Source: Siphonodentalium dalli (Eukaryota > Mollusca > Scaphopoda > Gadilida > Siphonodentaliidae). From it: a stretch of 64,000 bases of DNA. Position numbers and translations under genes: made by a program. Every line of letters starts with the position of its first letter. The stretch's first letter is position 1. Of this stretch, positions 34,480-46,960 are shown one piece after another. The notes beneath the pieces are model-generated. The model had not been told where the DNA came from and ran no database searches. It worked only from the letters and a program-made list of their open reading frames with translations. The DNA lies in assembly GCA_032622095.1 (NCBI GenBank), contig CP136064.1, positions 141,255,954 to 141,319,953 on the forward strand, given 5' to 3'.

Positions 34480-34990
34480 TTATTGGAGGCCCGGGCCCAA
34501 TGTTTATTGCTAGCACCCGCATCATCCTAGTCAGCCCCCTGTTTGTTCAGAACTTGTGTAATGTAGCATTTGCGCCCTGCGCTGTATAGTTAATATACTT
34601 TTCAGCGATTTCGCTGCTTCAGGGCAGGGCTGGGCCTGTGTAGTATCAGTTTAGTTGCGATTGAGTTATCTGCAGGACATAATGTTGTAGCTATAAGTGT
34701 ATTAAAGCATGTGATCATGAAAGCATACCCCGTTATTGTGTTGGTGTCGTTAAACATCTATCAGTAAAATAGGAACATCACGTGTGTTAATGGGTTGGTG
34801 GATACGACACATGTGCCATCGCTGAAATCTCAAGCCAGTACTGATCGGTTAGGTGTATGTAAGGGAGGGATGGTTATTGACCAGTGTGTATGGGATTTGA
34901 CTATCATATAATGGCAGGAAGACAGTCTTGCCAGATTGTGCCATCCCCCACAATATACGACAGAATTATCCATAATTGTTATCATTATTA
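34480..34990 (+). repeat. Repeat R3, copy 1
   Basis: It contains AGCACCCGCATCATCC, TTCAGCGATTTCGCTGCTTC, TATCTGCAGGACATAATGTTG and GGGATTTGACTATCATATAAT, ending in AAATAAAATATCCTATCC just before an R1 copy. Parts recur at 35510-35690 and at 38695-38850. The shorter copies lack a ~100-bp internal block around 34700-34800. Confidence 0.7.
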
Positions 34991-35032
34991 TGTAATATGT
35001 ATGTGTATTGAAATAAAATATCCTATCCTATA

Positions 35033-35210
35033 ATCCACCCAAGGCCAATTAGGTTTGGGGTGATTTATATGAGATCCAATCTATTCTATGTGCTCCATAT
35101 ATCAGACGTGCTTCGTTCCGTACAACAGGTGCATTCTGCATTTTTTAACAATGCGGACCTACTACTCTGTCTTCCACTAATCATTCCTGAATTGTATCTC
35201 ATGTCGACAC
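35033..35210 (-). repeat. Dispersed repeat family R1, copy 2
   Basis: Homologous to 26648-26830. Here it directly follows an R3 copy, suggesting that R1, R2 and R3 are blocks of one larger element that is only partly preserved at each locus. Confidence 0.7.
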
Positions 35211-35399
35211 CTCCCTCCCGCCCTTGGAGCTACATGCCCGCCCACTTTTTTTGGTGCCCATATGGTTTATCCTCGTTGCCTGTACTCTGATTGTGTGTTG
35301 CCTTCTGCTGTATCTTTTTGTTTCACTAGGTGCTGCCCTTCCCCAGCGCCTTTGGACCAGCTTAAGTGTGTCCTGCATCTTCCACCTTCCGTGGTTTCA

Positions 35400-35700
35400 G
35401 TGCCATAACAGTAGTGGTTTATTGGGGCAGTGTAGCGTCCTCTCCTGCTACTGCCCGAGTGTATGTCACTGGCCCAATGATAATTCGCAGGGTGTGCTGC
35501 ATAGTCTCTTCTGCTAGCATCCGCATCATCCTTGTTGGCCCTGTTTGTTCAGTACTTGAGTATTATAAATGTAGCATTTGCGTCCTGCGCTGTATAGTTA
35601 ATTACTCTTCAGCGATTTCGCTGCTTGAGATTTCTCAACAGGGCTGGGCCTGTGTAGCTATAGTATCAGTTTAGTTGCAATCGAGTTTACTGGCTTTAAT
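35400..35700 (+). repeat. Diverged R2/R3 copy
   Basis: AGTAGTGGTTTATTGGGGCAGTGTAG...CATCCGCATCATCC...TTCAGCGATTTCGCTGC...GGGCTGGGCCTGTGTAG follows the order of 34440-34670. It ends near 35690 where a CGTGGTTTT/TTCGTGG segment begins. Confidence 0.65.
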
Positions 35701-36150
35701 TTCGTCGGCCTCAATTTTCGTGGTTTTTTATAAAAAGGCTATTTCGTGGGGACATGAATTCGTGGATTAGGTGTAATGTTTATCTTCATCAACAGCTCCT
35801 GCAATAGCAGGTTTCTGACATCATTGAGAGTGGACATTATTGAGATGTCGGGCCACCAGATATCCGGTGCCGAAAGGGCATTATGCAATCAATGTACTAT
35901 TATAAATTAAATAGCTATCGGCTTCATTTCACACGCTAGTGAGGTATAGTCATTTATTACGCCACCGTAGTGTGGTGTTTATTGCTTTTGGTTTTTTTGT
36001 ATCGCATGGGCGATCGATAATTCACTGGGTGATTGTACATTCGGCAAACCTCGTCAGATTCCGTCACCGTTTCATCGTACCGATAATTACGAGAGTACAA
36101 CTAAGATTGGCACATGTGTTTACGTCACCGGTGTAATTGTGGGGACATGC
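35700..36150. other. Intergenic sequence with a TTCGTGG repeat end
   Basis: TTTCGTCGGCC..TTTTCGTGG and TTCGTGGGGACATGAATTCG resemble the hairpin-bearing segment at 38615-38690, probably two ends of the same kind of dispersed element. No gene is supported. Confidence 0.4.
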
Positions 36151-36154
36151 TTCT

Positions 36155-36445
36155 ATTATGAAGGTTTGCTATCCCGAAGGTCCGCTATTCCGAAGGTTCT
36201 CTATTCCGAAGGTTTTTGTTATTTTTAGGTTAATTCTATATTTTAAAGTATTGAGACTAATTTGAGAGGGTTCATTTTCACAAAGATTCTTTATATGGAG
36301 TGTGCGCTCACATCCGAACTGATCATGCGCGCGCACCGATACAGATACAGGAGGAAATAACTTAACTTAGAACATTAAATGTGATTTTGTTTTGTTTTCG
36401 CTGGTTTTCTTGAGATTTTATGTCATTACGTGGGCCCATACCTTT
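36155..36445. repeat. CTATTCCGAAGGTT minisatellite plus flank, copy 1
   Basis: Three to four CTATTCCGAAGGTT(C) units are followed by TTAGGTTAATTCTATATTTTAAAG and TGTGATTTTGTTTTG. The whole arrangement is repeated in the same orientation at 36645-36910. Confidence 0.8.
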
Positions 36446-36644
36446 GAATTCTTGGCATATACTATGAATGTTGTGGTATATATGGACCCTCCCGCATTGG
36501 GACATGACATAGGTTCAGTTGACTTAAGTGGTGTTCTGTGTGTGCTCCAATTTGGAGTTCATTATTTTAAGGGCCAAGTTTAGAATTTGATGGGTCCATA
36601 CCTTTGAACTCTGGGCATCTAATATGAATATTGGGGGGCATGGC

Positions 36645-36910
36645 TCTATTCCGAAGGTTCACTATCCCGAAGGTCCACTATTCCGAAATTTCTCTGAATG
36701 TTCGCTATTCCGAAGGTTCACCAATCCGAAGGTTCGTTATTCCGAAGGTTCTGTGTTCCAAAGATTTTTTTTATTTTAAGGTTAATTCTATATTCTAAAG
36801 TAACGAGAGGGTTCATTATCACGAAGATTCTTTTTATGAAGGAAATAACGTAAAACATTAAATGTGATTTTGTTTTGTTTTCGAGGGTTTTCTTGAGTTT
36901 AATGTCATTA
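36645..36910. repeat. CTATTCCGAAGGTT minisatellite plus flank, copy 2
   Basis: About seven imperfect units of CTATTCCGAAGGTTC lead into the same flank as copy 1 (AAGGTTAATTCTATATTCTAAAG ... AAATGTGATTTTGTTTTG). The copy number differs between loci. Confidence 0.8.
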
Positions 36911-37387
36911 CGTATGACCTTATTTCTCATTACATATTCACGCCAAGGAGCCCACACAATTGCTATGTTACGATGCGATTTAATGTGATTATGTGTGACC
37001 TAATATCTCAATAATCTGAGGCAAGAGTACGCCTGCTAAAGGCGAATTATAACAGTTGGGGGTATAACGCTCAATAAATACTGGAGGCTATAACAAACTG
37101 CGCAGTAGAATATCGCTGAATGGACGAGTATGAGATGAGCCTAAATGCAATTGTGACTTTGTTTAAAGGCCCACTTAATTTTCGAGTCATTAATTTTTTA
37201 TAGTATATACGGTTTTAATAACAATTTATGCCATAAAATTTGAATAAACTACTATAATTCATCACCATTTGAAAGGCAGAATACTTCTATCTCCTAGTTT
37301 GAAACACCTTCAAAATACCGCGTCGTATATCTAGCAATTAGCAACCAACGTGTCCTCCTCGGCTTTCCATAGATTTCAACGTAATTT

Positions 37388-37935
37388 GATACCTATGGGT
37401 ATTTGTGTCCGGGAAGTGTTTTGAACGGGTCAAATCGTGACCCCGACCTGACCTTGACCTTTAAAACTGTCAATGCAAGGTCAATTTGGGTAAAACGGAC
37501 AAATTTCGGCGAAATTTGATACCTAGGGATACTTTGGTCCGAGGAGAGTTTTGAACGGGTCAAATCGTGACCTCGGCCTGACCTTGACCTTCAATATGGC
37601 CAATCAAAGGTCAACTCGGATAAAACGGATAGATTTCGACGAAATTTGATACCTATGGGTACTTTTGTCGGGGGGGGGGGTGTTTTGGACGGGTCAAATC
37701 ATGACTCTGACCTTACCTTGACCTTCAAAATTGTTAATTAAAGGTCAAGTTGGGTAAAACGGACGGATTTCGACGAAATTTGATACCTATGGGTAGTTTT
37801 CTACGGGTGGGGGTGTTTTGGACTGGACAAATCATGACCCTGACCTGACCTTGACTTTCGAAATAGTCAATTGAAGGTCAAATCGCACCTTTCACCGGAA
37901 AGCAGATGGGAAACAGCCCGGGTGAAGTCGGGCCT
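37388..37935 (-). repeat. Tandem repeat, 130-bp unit, four copies
   Basis: GATACCTATGGGTA marks unit starts at 37388, 37518, 37648 and 37782. Each unit contains GGGTCAAATCGTGAC, CTGACCTTGACCTT and GGTAAAACGGA. It ends at CCCGGGTGAAGTCGGGCC near 37918, the reverse complement of the hairpin that begins the CTAG-joined repeats at 10.1 and 21.1 kb, so this is that class in the opposite orientation. A three-unit array in the other direction is at 52640-52990. Confidence 0.8.
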
Positions 37936-38319
37936 ATCAGCTTGTGTAATAAAGAAGACAGTTTGATGAAAGTAATGTATGCCACGAGAAACGGGAAAAC
38001 TTTAAATATGGAAGTACGCAAATTTCCCGCATAAAATTTGAAAGCTAGTTTATAGAATAATTGTATTATTATTTATATTTATGGCTAATAATACGATCTT
38101 GGTGGCGTTACCATTTCTGACTATGGTTTTCTTGTTGTTATATGTAACCTGCGCATGATGAAACCATTAGCCTTTATTAAGAGATCAATTCAGTATGCAC
38201 TGTTTATACAAATTATTTTAGCAGGGAGCAGACTGTGTTATATACAAACAAATATGAATAGGCCATTAAAATTTGTACTCTCTCATTTTGTGTTTAAAAT
38301 GTGAAAAGTCGAAACTCGA

Positions 38320-38500
38320 TCTCCGTACACTGCTGGTCTTCCCGATCCAAAAATGATCAGTGATGCACAACATGCTGCAGCAACGCAAGTCATGAACGAT
38401 GCCGTCAACACGATTGTTGGCAAATGATCACCGCGACCCATCTAAAAGATTAAAGCGTGGCGAGTATTCACATTACGGTGGTGAAAATTACGTTTCATCT
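38320..38500 (+). other. Short coding-like stretch, unidentified
   Basis: From about 38331 one frame reads AGLPDPKMISDAQHAAATQV and on to a TGA at 38427-38429. The neighbouring frame then continues as HRDPSKRLKRGEYSHYGG. Balanced amino-acid use and the apparent frameshift hint at a decayed protein, perhaps a TE gag. I recognise no family. Confidence 0.25.
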
Positions 38501-38614
38501 CGTCTTCCATGTTTTTTTGTCAACCCATTTTACGACATGTCGAAAACAAAGTTCATGCCCGAATTTCATTTTGTTTTCATGTATTGAGATTTTCTCTGAG
38601 TCAATTATTTTGTT

Positions 38615-38690
38615 GGGTTTAGATTTCGTGGTTGGGTCGAACCACGAAATCAACGAATAATGAACCCCCACGAATAAAAAGGATTTTACA
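38615..38690. repeat. Hairpin GATTTCGTGGTT...AACCACGAAATC
   Basis: GATTTCGTGGTT at about 38623 is the reverse complement of AACCACGAAATC at about 38640-38651, with a short GGGTCG centre. A second decayed pairing (CAACGAATAATG / CACGAATAAAAAGG) follows. This looks like the end of a dispersed MITE. Confidence 0.6.
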
Positions 38691-38694
38691 GTAT

Positions 38695-38850
38695 CTGCAG
38701 GACATAATATTGTAGCTGTAGTGTGTTGGTTCGTTAAACATCCATCGGTAAAATAGGGAGTCTTTAATATCAAGCCGTTACTGATAAGTTAGTGGTATGT
38801 AAGGGAGGGGTGGTTATTGATAGTGTGTTTGGGATTTGACTATCATATAA
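38695..38850 (+). repeat. Repeat R3, copy 3
   Basis: TATCTGCAGGACATAATATTG...GGTTCGTTAAACATC...GTATGTAAGGGAGGGGTGG...GGGATTTGACTATCATATAAT matches 34670-34915 but lacks its internal block. Confidence 0.75.
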
Positions 38851-38859
38851 TAAATATTC

Positions 38860-40845
38860 CACATAAATGATTGAACTTTCTTATATTATAAATTTTTGTT
38901 ATCGTCATGTGACTTGTTACAAATGAACAGGGAAAATATCCCAGTTAAGCAAATGTTATGCTGAGATTTCACTATCTTATTTTATATATTGCACTATTTG
39001 GAAATAAAAATTCTCTATCTAAGAAGTGATACATAATCCAATATAAATCTCAATTTCAAGTAGTCAGACTCCTCGTAGGTTGCCCTCACGACCTTGCAGA
39101 ACACAGTCAACAAGGCGAAGCGTCTATGACAACAGCCGATAACACGAAGATTTTGTTGTTGGAAATACAAGCTATCTTGAAAAGGTTTACATGGTGAAAA
39201 TCTTTATAATATCAACCAAATATACCAAATAATTTGAAAGATAGCTATATTATGATCTCAGCTTTCCATAGATACTAATACTGTTAGTCTTTGATGTGTT
39301 AAAAATGCTGAAATATGGTGCCAAACAGAGAGGAACAATATAATTTTTTTATTGCCGACAAATGCAGTTCTGATGGCAGACCTGGATGCTGACAAATGCC
39401 GATCTGATGGGTAAGGGTTAATACAAAACCTAATTTAATAGTTTGTTAAATTGGAATTTCCACGAATTGCACATGCTCAGACTTCCAGTAATGTGATATT
39501 TTTAGCACTGTAATTTCCCAGGCCAATCCTAGTTTCGTTTGTGGTTCCCATTGACTGGCAGAAGAGTTGAGCCTTATATTTTTCTCTATTCTTTATTGAA
39601 TAAATAATTAAAACATAAGTAATGATATACATACCATTATCAAACAAATTGAACATAGGGGGTATGGCTCTATGTCTGGCATTGATACGTGATGAGGGCT
39701 TGCTCCATGTCGGATCCATGCTTTGCTGTTGCTTCCGTTGCGGGTTGATGCAGCTGGTTTCAAATTTCTGTGTGATTTCATCTTTTTTTTTCTATTGGAT
39801 GTGTGATACCTGGTTTTGTGAAGGCCCTAACCACTTCACAATGTCGACCTGTGTGAACTGCGTGTATGTCTGCTAATGATAGATCTTTGATTTCATCACA
39901 GTTTCGTAGCCATGATTGAACTGATATTATTATGACATCGAGTTGCTTGATCTGGGATTTTATATATCAAATGTGTTGTTTTTAGCCAATGAGTTAAACC
40001 ATTGTTCACTAATTGAGAAGACATCGCAATAAAAAAAACTGTCGGACAGTTCATTCATAGTTGTGAAGGACCGGTATACATCATAGGTTTGTATAGCCTT
40101 TTGCTAAATGTCACCTCTTCACACATTTGGAATGAGTTGACTATTGTTTAATTAGGCCTAATGTGAAGTTTGTGAACTCATAGGTATCATAACAGTCAAA
40201 CTATCAAGTCGTTGTACTTGTGTGTTAACTGCATAGTGTTGTTTGGCTGAACTTTATTATCCTTCAGACAGTTCAGCCAATCAAAATTCAGGTGACATCT
40301 GGATTTCTCAGAAGGCAAAAATAAATGCGCAAATTTATGTAACAACATCGCATCGATGTTTTAACTTTTCGTTGTTTACTAAAATGCTTAGTCTGTTGTG
40401 GTTTCAACATTATCGCGCTTTTATGGCCAGTCGCTTTTGACATTATCTCATTATTATCGACATTATCGACAATTTTTTCGCATATGCGAAAAAGGTTTTG
40501 ACATACTCCCTAATAATTACCGATCGAGACCTGTATCCTTTCAAAACTCCAATTTACCACTGCAAGCCAAAATGACGTGTTTTGCTGAACTCCGGGTTAT
40601 CTTTGTAAGACTTAGTGTGGATGCTGCTTTATAATTATGCGTCAGTCATGCTCAAGTGTTCATGTATGTCTACAATCCACATTTTCTTCCACCCAGATCC
40701 CCACATCTGATCTATACACACATATCCTTAATTTCCTACTGCAACTCCCTTGAACCCGACAGCAGAATGAGGTATGTCCCAAAGTCACACAAAGTCAGCT
40801 CAATGCTTGACGTGCGGTTGACAGATATGGGTGGGGGTTTATTTC
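38860..40845. other. Intergenic sequence, no gene seen
   Basis: AT-rich unique-looking DNA. Short frames on both strands lack motifs. A palindromic TTTTTTCGCATATGCGAAAAA at about 40473-40493 is the only local structure noted. Confidence 0.45.
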
Positions 40846-40945
40846 TTATGTTCTTTTAATCATTAAGGCCGATTTGATATCGATAAAAAAAACTTTGATT
40901 CATGAGCCATGAGTTCTATAAAAAAACTCTGATCATTGCAATAAA

Positions 40946-41645
40946 CAAGACAGTCAATGACTGTGGGGTCGCTCACCAGACTGCAAAGACTGATAAGACT
41001 GGGACTCTGGAGACCACAATAGTTGGAACTTTTCATTATCACTTTAAAAGAAGTAGATCTATAAAACAGGATATGTGGCCAAATTACCAACTGTACACTA
41101 CTGATCACCCACCCCCCCCCCCCCCATATTAAGAAGTAAACTGTCCTTCGCTTGGCCCCTATTTTTCCAGGTTACCCCATTAAAAATATCTGTATTGCAG
41201 TCAAACAAGAACATTCCATGCTAAATAAGCCAACTAGTTCTTGGCTCTTTCATACATATTTTAAGAATTAATATGTTGTGAAATAGTTATGTCTCTGGCA
41301 ATGCCCTTATTCGACTTTGTAATACCATTTTCACAAATCTGTCACCCAAGGTAATAGATTGATGTTGTAATTGGGAATTAATGACCTCTAGCAGATCTCC
41401 ACGAAATGTTTATAAAATGTCAGACTTCACTTGCAATGTTTAATATTTTTTGGAGTTATGTCCCTGCCCACATTTGACCCAGTGACCTCATTTGAACAAA
41501 TCTGAATGTGAGTCACAAAGGCAATATCCACACCAAATATGAACCCATACGGTCTTATGGTTCCAGAGGAGAAGTTTAAAGAATTGATGACGGACGGACG
41601 AGGAGTGATGACTATAGCTCCACTGGAGACTTCGTCTCAGGTGAA
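40946..41645 (-). mobile_element. Pearl/Helentron-like element, decayed
   Basis: The right side ends ...GACTATAGCTCC..GGAGACTTCGTCTCAGGTGAACC before AAAAA, the 5' terminus of this family on the minus strand, preceded by GACGGACGGACG at about 41589-41601. The left side has the stem ACAGTC-ATT-GACTGT (complement of about 40950-40964) and then CTTG, a 3'-terminal stem-loop as in the bounded copy at 49660. The interior holds GTTATGTCCCTG..TTTGACCCAGTGACCTC core segments. It has no Rep/helicase, so it is non-autonomous. The element continues the 58394-61687 family. Confidence 0.65.
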
Positions 41646-41989
41646 CCAAAAACTACTGAAATTATAGAATGACCCCCCCCCCCCTTTGGATCCCAGAATT
41701 CAAACTTTTCAATGGAAGGGGAAGAACTCCATCTTTAATATATAGAGTTATTCCCCCTGCATTGAAAATAATTTAGCTTTTTACTGCAATCTAGATGACA
41801 AAACTCTTTGGCAACTCAATAAAAACAACATGTCCACAGTTTATTATACTGGAAAAGTTGATAATACAATGTTTTGGAGCTTCCTCTTTCAAATGGTATA
41901 TAATATGGCATATATTTTATATAATGTAATCTGGGGGGTTAAAAAATTAAGTAGTTTACTATTTTATATTCATTTTAGTCTAAATAATT

Positions 41990-42205
41990 AATTTTGAGAA
42001 AACAAATTACATCTCATTTAACAAATCTGCTAATTCCACCCCCTCAACCCATGGGGACATCCCTGCAAGAATAGGACATCTGTGATTTATTTGGATGCTT
42101 GTCTACATTTGCCTAACAATATTTCCTTAACCTTGAGAGCCAGTGCATTCTCTTAGGTGAGGCTACCTATGGGACACTCACATATATATATAAGACAATG
42201 CACTG
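41990..42205. repeat. Dispersed repeat pair R4, copy 1
   Basis: TTTTAGT-TA..AATTAATTTTGA...GGGGACATCCCTGC-AGAATAGGACAT...CCTAACAATATTTCCTT is shared with 53205-53420. Both then run into a CAGTGCATTCTCTTA / CAATGCACTGG hairpin that resembles the interior of the TTAA MITE at 7653-7861. Confidence 0.7.
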
Positions 42206-42284
42206 GCATGATACTAGTACCTTGTTATAAAATAATAAATATTGGACAAATATTAAAACTAGGAGCTCATTTCTCTTGATCAAT

Positions 42285-43080
42285 GGTCTATTATTATGCC
42301 CCCGATCTCCGATGGAGATTTGGGGGTATATAGTGGAGCCCTCCGTCCGTCCGTCCTTCCGTCCGTCCTTCCGTCCGTCCTTCCGTCCATCCGTCCTTCC
42401 GTCCGTCCTTCCGTCCGTACGAACATTTCAACTCATAACTTTGGTTTCGCTAACTCAATTCAGTTGATCTTTGGTATGCTAATAGACCAGGCGGGGGGAC
42501 AAGATTTCCCCATAACTGCGGTTTCGTCCGCCCATTTTTTCCAGAGTTACACCCCTTTTTGGACTTAGAAAATTCAGTTTTCTGTGGCATACGAACGTTT
42601 CAACTCATAACTTTGGTTTCGCTAATTCAATTCAGTTGATCTTCGGTATGCCAATAGACCAGCCGGGGGGACAAGATGTCCCCATAGCCGTGGATTCGTC
42701 TGCCCATTTTTTCCAGAGTTACGCCCATTTTTGGACTTAGAAAATTCAGGTTTTCTGCTACTTTTTTTGGTTTCCAGATGATAACTTGATTTTGGATTGT
42801 TTATTTGCAAAACCCGTTTTTTTGTGTATTACCAATATCGCAATACAGGTCAAGGTAAAATTTCGGTTCAATCGGATAATTTTTGTGAGAGTTATGACCC
42901 TTTTTCGACTTAAAAAATTCAGTTTTTTTTTTAGAAAATTCAGTTTTCCTTCTATTTTTGTGGCACCAGACCAAATTTGAAGCTAATATAGAACAACATG
43001 TGGCATTTTTATAGCGCTTAACCAGAAAGTTTCTCCGATTGTACAGTCGGGGGCGTTACCTCCGCCTAGCGGTGCACTTG
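42285..43080 (+). mobile_element. Helentron-like element with (CCGT)n and 175-bp core
   Basis: A hairpin (GCCCCCGATCTCC...GGAGATTTGGGGGTATA) at 42298-42332 precedes a (CCGT)n/(CCTT)n microsatellite at 42342-42417. Two tandem ~175-bp units follow, starting ACGAACATTTCAACTCATAACTT (42419) and ACGAACGTTTCAACTC (42593). The run ends near GGGGGCGTTACCTCCGCC at 43048-43065. Microsatellite-plus-core structure matches the bivalve pearl class but with different termini from the GGTGAGCTAAAA family. Frames across it are artefacts. Confidence 0.6.
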
Positions 43081-43084
43081 TTAT

Positions 43085-44848
43085 ACTTCCATGGTGTAAC
43101 CAAGGAAGTATATTGTTTTTCTATTGGGGCCGTTTTCCGTTTTATTGAAAATACTCAGAAACTACATGTAATTGGAGGAGGACCGTGAAATCTCTAGGGA
43201 ACGTAGGTATCTAAGGGATACTGAAAATGAAGGAATCTCGATGTCGCCAGAACGCTTCGCCACGGAGTGAAATTAAAAAATATATTATTTTTCACTATTA
43301 TTATTATTATTATACTCGACACTTTTGCAACGCCTTAATATCTGAACATATGGGGAGTATCGAACCGAAAGTTGGTACTTATATTGGGGTTAATGAGTTC
43401 TGTGCCTTAGACGCATGACGAATATTGTCCGCGCTTTCTTCGCAGAGTTATCTCCCTTTATACGAAAACATGTCATTTTATTATCTCGGAAATTATAAGG
43501 AGCAGAGCATCGAAAATTGGACCGTATGCACAACTCGATATGCCCTACAGACCAACGGCATCAAAACTTGTGTCCGAGCTTTTCCTGAGGAGTTACCGCC
43601 CATAAATAGGCAAACCTCAAATTGGTTGTACTCAGCTGTTCTTTTGTATCATTGTAGATAACCGAATTCGGTTTTCGCAGTCCTCTTGGTAGTTGTCAGT
43701 TCATTGCGATAACAAAAACTGGACAGGGTCGGTCATATATTTTTACATTGGGGTAGGGGCAAATTTTTCGAAAAAAAAAAATTCTTAACGAAAGTAGTCT
43801 ATTAAGGTATGCGCATTCCATGAGTGAAGTTGATCATAAAAATGGACACACTATACACCAGGATGAATAAACCAAGGTTTGTTTTTTTTTTTTTTTTTTT
43901 TTTTTTTAATAAGTACAGAGCTCAAATATTTTTATTGCATATTCCGAATTGGACGAGAGATTTGGACTCGAATATACCGCTTAAAAATGTTTTTACCCAG
44001 TACTTTCCGCGTTACGGAATTATTGCAACTACTTTTCCCGCCAAATCCAAACCGGCTGGTTAAAGAGCAAGATAATGTCGTAGCATGTACTTGATATACT
44101 TTATGTACGTCCCAGAAGTTTGACGGCTATACTATAAATGTAACATGCCCAACGGAGAATGCGTGTCAGTGTGGGTTGAGACTTTAGGAAAATTCCACAA
44201 AAAATTGCAAAGGGGGGAAAATTCAAACATCGAGATAATTTTTTTTTACGAGTACATCTGATGGCTAGTGTTCACGCGCATCCAGAGGGCGATTTTCTAA
44301 TTTTTAGATGGAACGGTTTACTCGTGACAACGCTATATATCATAAATATGTATCCTTCTATAGTCTATCACTAGCCGATTTTTAGCCCCAAATCCAAACG
44401 GGCTAATCTAGGAGTGAGTTTAATGCGGTGGTACCTAAGCCGGTATACTGTAGGTATGCCTCCAAAATTTGACCTCTCTAATATAAACGTAACCTGCTCA
44501 AGGGAGTGTTTGTGTCTGGTGGGTTCAGATTTGGCAAATTCCACCGAAGATCAAATGGGGAAAATTACTCCGAAAATCATATATTGAGATAAAAACTTTT
44601 CGTTGAGTGAATGTGATAAGTAGTATCTAAACGCAAGATTTGTACACTTCTTAATAATTTATATTGAACGGTTTAACCCTGGTAGCGTATAACGTTGTAA
44701 CGGGTGATATATATTACTTAAATTAAAAACCCTCTATTCATGACGCAAATTCAAACTGACTTATCAAGAAGCAAGGCAAATTCATGAATATGCTCACCGA
44801 TATACTATATAGGTATGTCCGCTCTACTGTAAAAGTAACCTATTTAGT
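43085..44848. repeat. Degenerate repeat, about 360-bp unit
   Basis: GATATACTTTATGTACGTCC (near 44092), GGTATACTGTAGGTATGCC (44442) and GATATACTATATAGGTATGTCC (44800) each precede TGTAAC.T.CNNAA-type sequence, indicating three old tandem copies. The third is broken after GTAACCTAT at 44848, where the palindromic element begins. A T/A homopolymer lies at 43879-43907. No gene is supported. Confidence 0.55.
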
Positions 44849-46960
44849 CCAGGAGATATTGGTCGACCTCTGCACCCCCCCCCAGGACTTAACTTCACCC
44901 CACTAATTTTCTTCCTTAATGTCTCTTCTAATTTTTTTCACTTGTTAACAAGAAAAAAAAGTGGCCGCAGAGACTCCAGACAAGATGGCGTCCATCATGG
45001 TGGCCATTTTTTTTAAATGCACCAGGTCTCTTTGATCGCCATTATAGTAAAGATGATAGCACATGCGGTCTTGTTTTCCGCTCGATTCGTTATGCTAATA
45101 TATAATCCTTACAAATTAGCCAAAAATCCGACACCAGAATCCAATATGGCGGCCAAGATGGCCGCCGAAATGTGAAAATATGCTATTTTTCTGACATGTT
45201 ACCACCTTTCGTTTGTCTCTGTGGGAAAATGTTAGAAATTTTGCATCATGTTATACATTTGTCATATATAGGAGTCATTGGCGAACACATGGGGACCATA
45301 ATATGCATTCATTGCGGGATATTTTTGTCCGATATCACGTTTTCCAAAATGCCGGTATCAGAGGCCAAAGCCGAATCTCCGTTAATAACGCGATGTTATG
45401 TTTCGAATCAATGAATGTTATTGCTATTATAACAACACCCATGCATATATATTTGCAGGAGATACTCGAGCTAGGATTCCTCTTATACCTGAGTTGAGGA
45501 ATATTTACCCAAATCCAAGATGGCGGCCAAAATGGCCACCAGAAATAAAAAATCGCCGAAAATCGCTGATTTTAACACCAGTGAGCATTATTGTCATGAC
45601 AACTCCACACCTGCTTACTATTGTAAGATGGGAACACTTAGGCGAAGAACTTTCCTTGTACCATATCCAAATAAAAGTCCCCCAAATCCAAAATGGCGCC
45701 CACAATGGCGGACAGATTTTGAAAAATCACCGAAATTCCCTCATATTCACATCATTGGGCATTATTGTCGAGACAAATCCACCCATGCTTACAATTGAGT
45801 TGTAAATACTGAGGTGAAGTAATTACATTACATCTCATGCAAGAAATTGTTTTCCAAATCGAAGATGGCAGCCAAAAGGGCGACCGAAATTTGAAAACAA
45901 GTCTACATTACTTTACTTTCTTACGATGGGCGTTATTGTTTCGCGATTTCTATCCACCATTACATGTTGATATGGAATAGTGACATGAAGTATTCATTAC
46001 GGTTTGGCAATTGATACTCACAGCCAAGATCGCTGCTAAATTGGCGGCTAGAAATTGAAAAGAAATCGATATTTTCACATATTAATTTCAACTTTTTGTC
46101 ATAATATCGGTATGTATGGACGAAACTGTACATAAACCATCTACTAGTTCAACTTAAAGGTATCAAATCGCATAACATAGCTCGTATCCTTCTGGAAAGA
46201 TGAAACACCACAATTAATATCGCGATGTGGCATTTCGAAATCCAGTCTCCACTTAGCGCCGATAATGGCCGTAAGCGTAGGTGCGCCGAATAGTTATATC
46301 AGAACAATTACATGATAACAGATTCTGATATGCCACGTCACGTCCATAATTATCTGGACCAGCTTCCATTTCTTTGTCTGAAAAATCTAGGTCGCTCACA
46401 CCGACAAAGTATTCACCACTTCCTGGGAGTAGGGTCCCTCTAATCATAACGTTTCAAACAATTCATTTTCCGGTGTCTAGCTTACAGAAGGTCATATCTA
46501 TGTATGTGTCTCATACCCCATGGGATAACGACATGTACACCTGGCGAACCGGTTAACTAGTCACTTCTCAATAGATGGTTCGTCAACTCACAAACTCAGC
46601 GAACGCATTGGCATATGTGGACAACTTCGACAGTGTTTCGAAGGTTGCTAGCTGTCTCATTCCCTTGGACAGATGTCTATCTGCTAAGGAGAAGACCCGA
46701 GTGTAGAGACTACCCACACTTCTTGACCATTATCCGAAGCAAACTGTGTGACGCCCCGCAGTTGTCTCGTCGAATATCTCCCAGCAGAGAAGAACAATGC
46801 TCGCGGTGCTAGTTTGTGGACATGCGCCATGATAGTGGGAATGAAATGGGCCACTGTATACACCACCCCTACACCTGGTGCATGTTTAAGATATCGAATG
46901 TCGTGCGTGTCGGTTTTATTTGGTGTGGTAAGATTGTATTTCCACATCCGTTTCGAAGCC
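44849..46960 (+). repeat. Left arm of the palindrome
   Basis: The outer ~1.3 kb looks close to identical to the right arm (a 92-codon frame at 45520-45798 is matched by 48871-49149 with about eight changes), while the inner ~0.8 kb agrees far less well. Segments with CAAGATGGCGGCCAAAATGG-type sequence recur near 45145, 45520, 45700, 45865 and 46022. Confidence 0.8.

Noticed and set aside
42276-42568. Frames with PSFRPSFRPS or PSVLPSVLPS repeats
   Set aside because: Direct translation of the (CCGT)n microsatellite.
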